From: Pedobacter psychrodurus
Lineage (GTDB): Bacteria > Bacteroidota > Bacteroidia > Sphingobacteriales > Sphingobacteriaceae
Direction: 5' to 3'
NCBI RefSeq assembly: GCF_004331735.1
Contig: NZ_SJSO01000025.1
Coordinates: 1-64,000, forward strand
DNA: 64,000 nucleotides
Shown here: piece after piece, positions 58,849 through 64,000 of the stretch
How the letters are laid out: every line of letters starts with the position of its first letter
Numbering within the stretch: the stretch's first letter is position 1
Translations under genes and position numbers: made by a program
The notes under the pieces: generated by a model
The model's input: only the letters and a program-made list of their open reading frames with translations
Told to the model about the DNA's origin: nothing
Databases searched by the model: none

Positions 58849-60120
58849 CTAATCAATAATATCAAATCCTGTATACTTGACTAAAGCTTCTGGAATTTTA
58901 ATCCCATCCTCGGTTTGGTAGTTTTCTAAAATAGAAGCTACAATACGCGGCAAAGCCAATGCACTTCCATTTAATGAGTGTGCCAGCTGTGCTTTACCTT
59001 CTTTTCCTTTAAAGCGTAATTTCAAACGGTTAGTCTGATAAGTTTCGAAATTTGAAACAGAAGAAACTTCTAACCAGCGCTCTTGCGCTGCACTCCAAAC
59101 CTCCATATCGTAAGTCATGGCAGAAGTAAAACCCATATCGCCTCCGCATAAACGTAACACACGGTAGTGTAATCCAAGTTCTTGCAAAAGAGACTGAACA
59201 TATTGGCTCATATCCTCTAAAGTTTCGTAAGATTTATCAGGATGTGTAATCTGTACTACTTCAACCTTATCAAACTGGTGTAAACGGTTTAAACCGCGTA
59301 CGTGCGCACCGTAAGAACCAGCTTCTCTACGGAAACAAGGCGTATAAGCGGTATTTTTAATGGGAAGATCTTCTTCTTTAACAATTACATCACGGTATAA
59401 ATTGGTTACCGGAACTTCGGCAGTTGGAATTAAATATAAATCATCAACTGTTGAATGGTACATCTGCCCTTCTTTATCGGGTAACTGTCCGGTACCAAAA
59501 CCTGAAGCTGCATTAACCAAATGAGGTACCTGCATTTCTTTATAACCTGCCGCAGTAGCATGATCTAAAAAGAAATTGATCAGTGCACGTTGTAATTTTG
59601 CACCTTTTCCTTTATATACCGGAAAACCAGCGCCGGTAATTTTTACGCCCAATTCGAAATCGATAATATCATATTTCGCAGCAAGCTCCCAATGCGGTAA
59701 AGCTTTGTTTGGTAATTGAGCAGGCTCACCATGTGTTAGAACAATCTCGTTCTCTTCTGCTGTAGATCCCTGCTTCACTAAATGATAAGGCAAATTTGGC
59801 AATTGAACAATTAAATTGTGTTGAGCTGCTTCCAACTCGTTTAATTTATCGCTCAGGTTTTTGATATTTTCTTTATGAGAAGCAGTTTGTGCCTTAATAG
59901 CCTCAGCTTCCTCTTTTTTTCCAGTACGCATTAAATCGCCAATTTGTTTGGCAGCTGCATTCGCTTCAGCAGAAATACTATCCAAGGAAGTTTGTGTAGA
60001 ACGGCGGTCCTCATCTATTTTGATGATTTCATCTACCAGTTCTGGCTGTTTAAAATTACGGATACTTAAACGTTCTAAAACTTTCTCTCTATTTTCGCGG
60101 ATATAGTTAACTTGCAGCAT
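58849..60120 (-). CDS. serS: Seryl-tRNA synthetase
   Basis: 423-aa class II aminoacyl-tRNA synthetase that charges tRNA-Ser. The N-terminal antiparallel coiled coil (about 25-110) binds the long variable arm of tRNA-Ser. Catalytic motifs: TAEVPVTNLYRDVIVKEED (~225), motif 2 TPCFRREAGSYGAHVRGLNR, motif 3 NGSALALPRIVASILENYQ near the end. Length is normal. It diverges from rsmI across a dispersed palindrome. Confidence 0.97.
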   Translation of the reverse strand: MLQVNYIRENREKVLERLSIRNFKQPELVDEIIKIDEDRRSTQTSLDSISAEANAAAKQIGDLMRTGKKEEAEAIKAQTASHKENIKNLSDKLNELEAAQHNLIVQLPNLPYHLVKQGSTAEENEIVLTHGEPAQLPNKALPHWELAAKYDIIDFELGVKITGAGFPVYKGKGAKLQRALINFFLDHATAAGYKEMQVPHLVNAASGFGTGQLPDKEGQMYHSTVDDLYLIPTAEVPVTNLYRDVIVKEEDLPIKNTAYTPCFRREAGSYGAHVRGLNRLHQFDKVEVVQITHPDKSYETLEDMSQYVQSLLQELGLHYRVLRLCGGDMGFTSAMTYDMEVWSAAQERWLEVSSVSNFETYQTNRLKLRFKGKEGKAQLAHSLNGSALALPRIVASILENYQTEDGIKIPEALVKYTGFDIID

Positions 60121-60136
60121 TATTTAATTTTTTAAG

Positions 60137-60144
60137 CAAAGATA
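60137..60144 (-). promoter_or_regulatory. serS -7 promoter element
   Basis: Minus strand TATCTTTG fits TAnnTTTG, 16 bases from the ATG. The upstream -33 region falls into the palindromic repeat and I see no clear match there. Confidence 0.55.
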
Positions 60145-60152
60145 ATAATTAA

Positions 60153-60226
60153 GTCGTCATTGCGAACGCAGTGCGGCAATCTCTCAACAAAAAGATTGCT
60201 TCGTCGTTCCTCCTCGCAATGACGGA
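60153..60226. repeat. Palindromic intergenic element (GTCATTGCGA type)
   Basis: CGTCATTGCGAACGC ... GGCAATCTCTC and AGATTGCTTCGTCG ... CTCGCAATGACGG form inverted arms. Related to 5890-5984. It separates serS from rsmI and explains why the rsmI frame looks open upstream. Confidence 0.7.
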
Positions 60227-60236
60227 CACAGAAAAT

Positions 60237-60950
60237 ATGGATGGCAAACTATTTCTCGTACCAACGCCTATAGGCAATTTGGAGGATATGACCTTTAGGG
60301 CGATCCGTATATTAAAAGAATGCGATTTAATCCTCGCCGAAGATACCCGTACCAGTGCCCCGATGCTCAAGCATTTTGGTATCGATAAAAGAGTTTTCTC
60401 GCACCATCAGCATAATGAACATAAGGCAACTTCAGAAATCATCAAGTTTTTAAATGAAGGGCAAAAGATTGCCTTAATATCTGATGCTGGAACACCTGCC
60501 ATTTCCGATCCGGGTTTCTTCCTGGTACGCGAAGCGATTAAAAATGATATTGCCGTAGAGTGTTTGCCCGGTGCAACGGCTTTTGTACCTGCTTTAGTTA
60601 ACTCAGGCTTACCTGCCGATGCATTTTGTTTTGAAGGTTTTTTGCCAGTTAAAAAAGGCAGACAAACAAAGTTCAAAAAATTGGCGGAGGAAGACCGCAC
60701 CATTATACTTTATGAAAGCCCACACCGTTTATTAAAAACTTTAGAGGAGTTTGCACAGTATCTTGGAGCTGACAGACAGGCATCGGTGAGTAGAGAGCTT
60801 ACCAAGATGTTCGAAGAAACCGTTCGCGGAACTTTGGTAGAAATAAAATCACATTTTGAAAACAATACTTTAAAAGGAGAATTTGTAATTTGCATAGCGG
60901 GGAAGCCCAACATTAAAAGCAAAAACAAATATGAGGCTGCTGAAGAGTAG
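60237..60950 (+). CDS. rsmI: 16S rRNA 2'-O-ribose C1402 methyltransferase
   Basis: 237 aa from the Met at 60237 (MDGKLFLVPTPIGNLEDMTF), the family start; the open frame reaches 60171 inside a repeat. SAM-dependent enzyme that modifies the ribosomal decoding site. Tetrapyrrole-methylase fold: VPTPIGNLEDMTFRAIRIL, LAEDTRTSAPMLKHFGI, ISDAGTPAISDPGFFLVREA, LPGATAFVPALVNSGLP, ILYESPHRLLKTLEEF and KGEFVICIAG. Slightly shorter than the E. coli protein. Confidence 0.95.
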   Translation: MDGKLFLVPTPIGNLEDMTFRAIRILKECDLILAEDTRTSAPMLKHFGIDKRVFSHHQHNEHKATSEIIKFLNEGQKIALISDAGTPAISDPGFFLVREAIKNDIAVECLPGATAFVPALVNSGLPADAFCFEGFLPVKKGRQTKFKKLAEEDRTIILYESPHRLLKTLEEFAQYLGADRQASVSRELTKMFEETVRGTLVEIKSHFENNTLKGEFVICIAGKPNIKSKNKYEAAEE

Positions 60951-60988
60951 CATCAAAAACGTAACCAACACAACAATTTAAAAATATT

Positions 60989-61642
60989 ATGATTAGCATA
61001 GATAGATTTCTAAGTGACGAACAAGACCCAAAAGCGGTTGAAAAAGTTATTGGAAAATTAAACGACCTTTTAACAGCAGGTGAAGAACTTTTATATTTAG
61101 CCGTACAAAAAAAACCAGCAGTAAACTTGTTGCCAGATAGCATCGCGATTTCTAACAAGCGCATTTTTTATTGCGAGCCAGGTAATTTAGGCTTAACCAT
61201 GAACTTCAAAGATATTTCATGGAAAAGCATTAAAGAGGTTTCGTTTAAAGAAGAATTTTTTGGTTCTAAATTTATTTGTGTACCACAGCATGGTGAAAAT
61301 ATCGTAACCGAATTTATTCCGAAAGTACAGGCACGCAAGTTACATCAGGCTGCAAACCAACAATTGGAAGAGTATAAGGAAATGCTTCGTCAGCAAAAAC
61401 TGGAAGAAAACAGGGCGACGGCTTCTCCAATCAATTTAAATGCTCAACCCCTTGACGAAATCCCTGCTTATGAACCAACTCCAGAACCAGTTCAACCCGT
61501 TATTCAGCTTGCTGAAGTAGTGGAAGAACCAGAAGACGAAACCACACTAAAATTACGCAAACTTAAAACTTTGTACGATAAACACCTGATTACTCAGGAA
61601 GAATACGAAGCTAAAAAAGCAAATATTTTAGAAAGTTTGTAA
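60989..61642 (+). CDS. PH-domain / SHOCT protein
   Basis: 217 aa. Residues about 30-125 look like a bacterial pleckstrin-homology-like domain (DSIAISNKRIFYCEPGNLGL, FKDISWKSIKEVSFKEEFFG, QHGENIVTEFIPK). A Pro/Glu-rich linker is followed by a C-terminal SHOCT helix pair (LRKLKTLYDKHLITQEEYEA, KKANILESL). Such proteins are cytoplasmic or membrane-peripheral and of unknown role. It starts 38 bases after rsmI and may be co-transcribed. Confidence 0.8.
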   Translation: MISIDRFLSDEQDPKAVEKVIGKLNDLLTAGEELLYLAVQKKPAVNLLPDSIAISNKRIFYCEPGNLGLTMNFKDISWKSIKEVSFKEEFFGSKFICVPQHGENIVTEFIPKVQARKLHQAANQQLEEYKEMLRQQKLEENRATASPINLNAQPLDEIPAYEPTPEPVQPVIQLAEVVEEPEDETTLKLRKLKTLYDKHLITQEEYEAKKANILESL

Positions 61643-61652
61643 GTAAACCCCT

Positions 61653-61759
61653 GTCATGCTGAGGCACGAAGCATCTTTAACACAACCGTACTGCACTTAA
61701 GTTAACGAAAACAAGGTCAGTTTTCTGTCGCATAGAGATTCTTCCTGCGTCAGAATGAC
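61653..61759. repeat. Inverted repeat GTCATGCTGAGGCACGAAG type
   Basis: Outer arms GTCATGCTGAGGCACGAAGC and, inverted, GTCATTCTGACGCAGGAAGA match in about 80 percent of positions. It lies between the SHOCT gene and lnt, the same architecture as other palindromes ending in ATGAC. Confidence 0.6.
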
Positions 61760-61771
61760 AAGTAATCTTAT

Positions 61772-63388
61772 ATGAAATCTAAACAAACCTACCTCCTCGC
61801 CCTCTTAAGTGCATTTTTACTTTGGCTAGCCTGGCCACCAATGCCTTTTACCACGCCATTGTTGTTGATCGGTTTGGTTCCCTTATTCATTGCTCTCGAT
61901 TCCATTTCTGAAAATGCGATTAAAAAACAGGGAAAAAGAATTTTCTTAACTGCAGGTTTAACTTTTTTAGTTTGGAATACGGCATCAATTTATTGGGTGT
62001 ACAATGCTATAAGTGCTTATAATGGCCCTGCCGTAGCCTTACCTGTTTCTTTAATTCCTTACGGATTAGGGGCACTTTTGATGACTTTTGCCTTCTGGTT
62101 ATATTATCGTTTAGGAAAATACGTTAACAAAAAAATTGCCTACCTGGGATTAATCGCCTTTTACATCGGTTTAGAATATTTACAGCAAACCTGGGATTTA
62201 GCTTTCCCATGGATGACTTTAGGAAATGGTTTGGCTGGAATGCACCAATTGGCTCAATGGTATGATCATACTGGTGTTTACGGCGGTTCATTATGGATTT
62301 TAGTGAGCAATATTTTAGCATTTGAGGCATATAAAAAATTCAAATCCCATACTGGTTATTTAAGATTTAGAACGGCTGGAATCTGGGCTTTGGTTGTGAT
62401 TATTCCCATTAGCATTTCATTAACCAAATACTTTACTGCTGAGCAGAAAGGTACGCCGAGTAATGTAGTGGTGGTCCAACCCAATATCGATCCTTACCAG
62501 AAACTGGAAAGCATACCGGTTTCTGAACAGATCAAAATTTTAACACACCTTTCCGATTCGGTTGGGCAAACCAATACTGAATATTTTATCTGGCCAGAAA
62601 CAGCCATACCGAGCCGAGCCGACGAAGATCAGATCAGATCTAATCCTGATTTTTATACCCTTCAAAGTTTTTTAGGCAAATACAAAAACGGAACACTAAT
62701 TACCGGAATTGAAAGCAAAAAAATCTACCAGACTAAAAAAACACTTTCAGCAAAGTATGATCCGCAAAGCAATCAGTATTGGGATAATTTTAACACGGCC
62801 ATGCAGATAGAAAACTCTGCAAATGTTCAGTTCTACCATAAATCAAAGCTGGTTCCTGGTGTAGAAAAAATGCCATTCCCTAAAGTATTCTCCTTTTTGG
62901 ATGGTGTTTTCGCCCAATTAGGCGGAGCAGTTGGCGGATGGGGTTGGCAAGAAAAACCTGAAGTACTATATGCACAAAGTGGAATCGGGGTTGCACCTGT
63001 AATCTGTTATGAAAGCCTTTGGGGTGAATGGGTTGGACAATCGGTTAAAGATGGCGCACAATTTATCGCTGTTATTACCAACGATGCCTGGTGGGGAAAT
63101 ACCTCGGGCAAAGATCAACACATGATGTACGCTAAACTAAGGGCAATTGAAACCCACCGTGATGTAGCCCGCTCAGCAAATACTGGCATATCTTGCTTCA
63201 TCAATCAACGTGGCGATGTAACACAAAACACCAAATGGTGGACAAGAACTGCAATTAAAGCAAACATTAATTTAAATGATGAGATTACTTTTTATGTAAA
63301 AAGTGGAGATATTATTGCAAAAATATTGAGTGTTTTGGCAGTTATCTTAGCCTTGATTATTCCTTATAGAAAATGGGTAAAAAAATAA
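61772..63388 (+). CDS. lnt: Apolipoprotein N-acyltransferase
   Basis: 538-aa inner-membrane enzyme that adds the third acyl chain to lipoproteins. Several N-terminal membrane segments (about 5-210) precede a nitrilase-type domain. The catalytic triad is visible: Glu in EYFIWPETAIP (~270), Lys in FYHKSKLVPGVEKMPFP (~355) and Cys in GVAPVICYESLWGE (~415). It ends with a last membrane helix. It precedes lspA by 32 bases, so lipoprotein maturation genes are paired here. Confidence 0.95.
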   Translation: MKSKQTYLLALLSAFLLWLAWPPMPFTTPLLLIGLVPLFIALDSISENAIKKQGKRIFLTAGLTFLVWNTASIYWVYNAISAYNGPAVALPVSLIPYGLGALLMTFAFWLYYRLGKYVNKKIAYLGLIAFYIGLEYLQQTWDLAFPWMTLGNGLAGMHQLAQWYDHTGVYGGSLWILVSNILAFEAYKKFKSHTGYLRFRTAGIWALVVIIPISISLTKYFTAEQKGTPSNVVVVQPNIDPYQKLESIPVSEQIKILTHLSDSVGQTNTEYFIWPETAIPSRADEDQIRSNPDFYTLQSFLGKYKNGTLITGIESKKIYQTKKTLSAKYDPQSNQYWDNFNTAMQIENSANVQFYHKSKLVPGVEKMPFPKVFSFLDGVFAQLGGAVGGWGWQEKPEVLYAQSGIGVAPVICYESLWGEWVGQSVKDGAQFIAVITNDAWWGNTSGKDQHMMYAKLRAIETHRDVARSANTGISCFINQRGDVTQNTKWWTRTAIKANINLNDEITFYVKSGDIIAKILSVLAVILALIIPYRKWVKK

Positions 63389-63420
63389 AAACCCATCATT
63401 AAATTTCTAATTATAAAAAC

Positions 63421-63927
63421 ATGCAACAGTTTAAAAACCTTAGGTGGTCTGTTTTATTATTACTGCTCGCTTTAAATTTTGGCTGCGATCAGATTTCTAA
63501 AAAAATTGTGCGTACCGAGATCAGCGATTACGAACATATCAGCATCATAAAAGACCGTTTTACCTTAACCAAAGTAGAAAATAGCGGTGCATTTTTAAGT
63601 CTTGGCGATAATATGCCCTATATTTTTAGGCTCATTATTTTAACCGGCTTACCATTACTATTTTTGGGCTACGGGCTATATTTCTTGTTTGCCAAACGTA
63701 ATTTACCAATCAGCATGCAAATTGCCTTATGTTTTCTGATAGGTGGTGGTATTGGCAACCTATATGATCGGATTGTACATGGATCGGTTACCGATTTTAT
63801 GCATATGGATTTTTACCTCTTCCAAACAGGTGTTTTCAATTTTGCTGATGTTTCGATCATGATTGGCGTAGGGATATTGCTTTTCCAATCAATTAGAAGT
63901 AATAAACTAAAACAGCAAATAGATTAG
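63421..63927 (+). CDS. lspA: Lipoprotein signal peptidase (signal peptidase II)
   Basis: 168-aa inner-membrane aspartyl protease that removes lipoprotein signal peptides. Four membrane helices; catalytic Asp residues in GGGIGNLYDRIVHGSVTDFM (~125) and FNFADVSIMIGVGIL (~145). The start at 63421 follows lnt closely, giving an lnt-lspA operon. Downstream (63960-64000) lies an AT-rich inverted repeat that could help end transcription. Confidence 0.95.
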   Translation: MQQFKNLRWSVLLLLLALNFGCDQISKKIVRTEISDYEHISIIKDRFTLTKVENSGAFLSLGDNMPYIFRLIILTGLPLLFLGYGLYFLFAKRNLPISMQIALCFLIGGGIGNLYDRIVHGSVTDFMHMDFYLFQTGVFNFADVSIMIGVGILLFQSIRSNKLKQQID

Positions 63928-64000
63928 GGCAAAAGACAGGATTGCGATATGCTAATTAAAAATACAAAAAAATATGCATTAAAAATACATATTTGTATTT

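Noticed and set aside
1..64000. CRISPR array, toxin-antitoxin, restriction or other defence system
   Set aside because: No regularly spaced direct repeats and no recognisable Cas, nuclease, methylase or toxin genes; the repeats here are palindromes without a regular spacer.

Overview
The window comes from a member of the Bacteroidetes, most likely the Sphingobacteriaceae (a Pedobacter-like organism). The evidence is an Oar-type TonB-dependent receptor, many small signal-peptide proteins ending in AQ, a fused CrtYc/CrtYd lycopene cyclase, DUF6515, head-GIN and SIMPL proteins, tandem CocE hydrolases, Bacteroidetes-type promoters (TTTG or TTG, about 19 bases, TAnnTTTG), weak ribosome binding sites, and intergenic gaps full of dispersed palindromes. 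The genus is inferred from gene content and gene style; no 16S rRNA gene is present.

Layout. 1-5.4 kb: a MITE-like repeat, an Oar-like outer-membrane receptor, a GNAT acetyltransferase and a DUF4256 protein. 6.1-8.0 kb: an ArsR-controlled operon (arsR, SRPBCC, DoxX, YdeI-like) with a very clear promoter and tandem operator. 8.2-9.7 kb: a PhzF gene and an HxlR regulator, both cut at their 3' ends by an IS21-like remnant. 9.9-11.8 kb: two unknown exported proteins, one with an HExxH zinc-protease motif, behind a 56-bp palindrome. 12-13.6 kb: tRNA-Asn, a PfkB kinase and a cytochrome b5-like protein. 13.9-20 kb: a split carotenoid locus (lycopene cyclase, phytoene desaturase, ECF sigma factor, beta-carotene hydroxylase; no phytoene synthase) with murB inside it and a candidate small RNA after crtI. 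20.1-26.5 kb: a TetR-controlled tripartite RND efflux operon. 28-31.2 kb: thiD-tenA behind a TPP riboswitch, followed by an MFS permease.

31.4-41 kb: a beta-propeller lipoprotein, dihydrolipoyl dehydrogenase, a TPR-sensor kinase/LuxR response-regulator pair, and a run of small enzymes and regulators on the minus strand. 41.3-41.9 kb: the second copy of the MITE-like repeat. 42.9-48.7 kb: two tandem CocE/NonD hydrolases and an M1-family aminopeptidase, which look like an exported peptide-degrading set. 48.9-58.7 kb: head-GIN, DinB-like, nucleotidyltransferase, two outer-membrane proteins, FabV, GNAT, a cold-shock-domain protein, SIMPL and a small membrane protein. 58.8-64 kb: serS, rsmI, a PH/SHOCT protein, and the lipoprotein-processing pair lnt-lspA, which fits the several lipoproteins encoded here.

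No CRISPR array, restriction system, phage or intact insertion sequence was seen. The least explained items are the two-gene secreted module at 9.9-11.8 kb with its flanking palindromes, the candidate small RNA after crtI, the TPP riboswitch with an enlarged P3 arm, and the nested families of dispersed inverted repeats.
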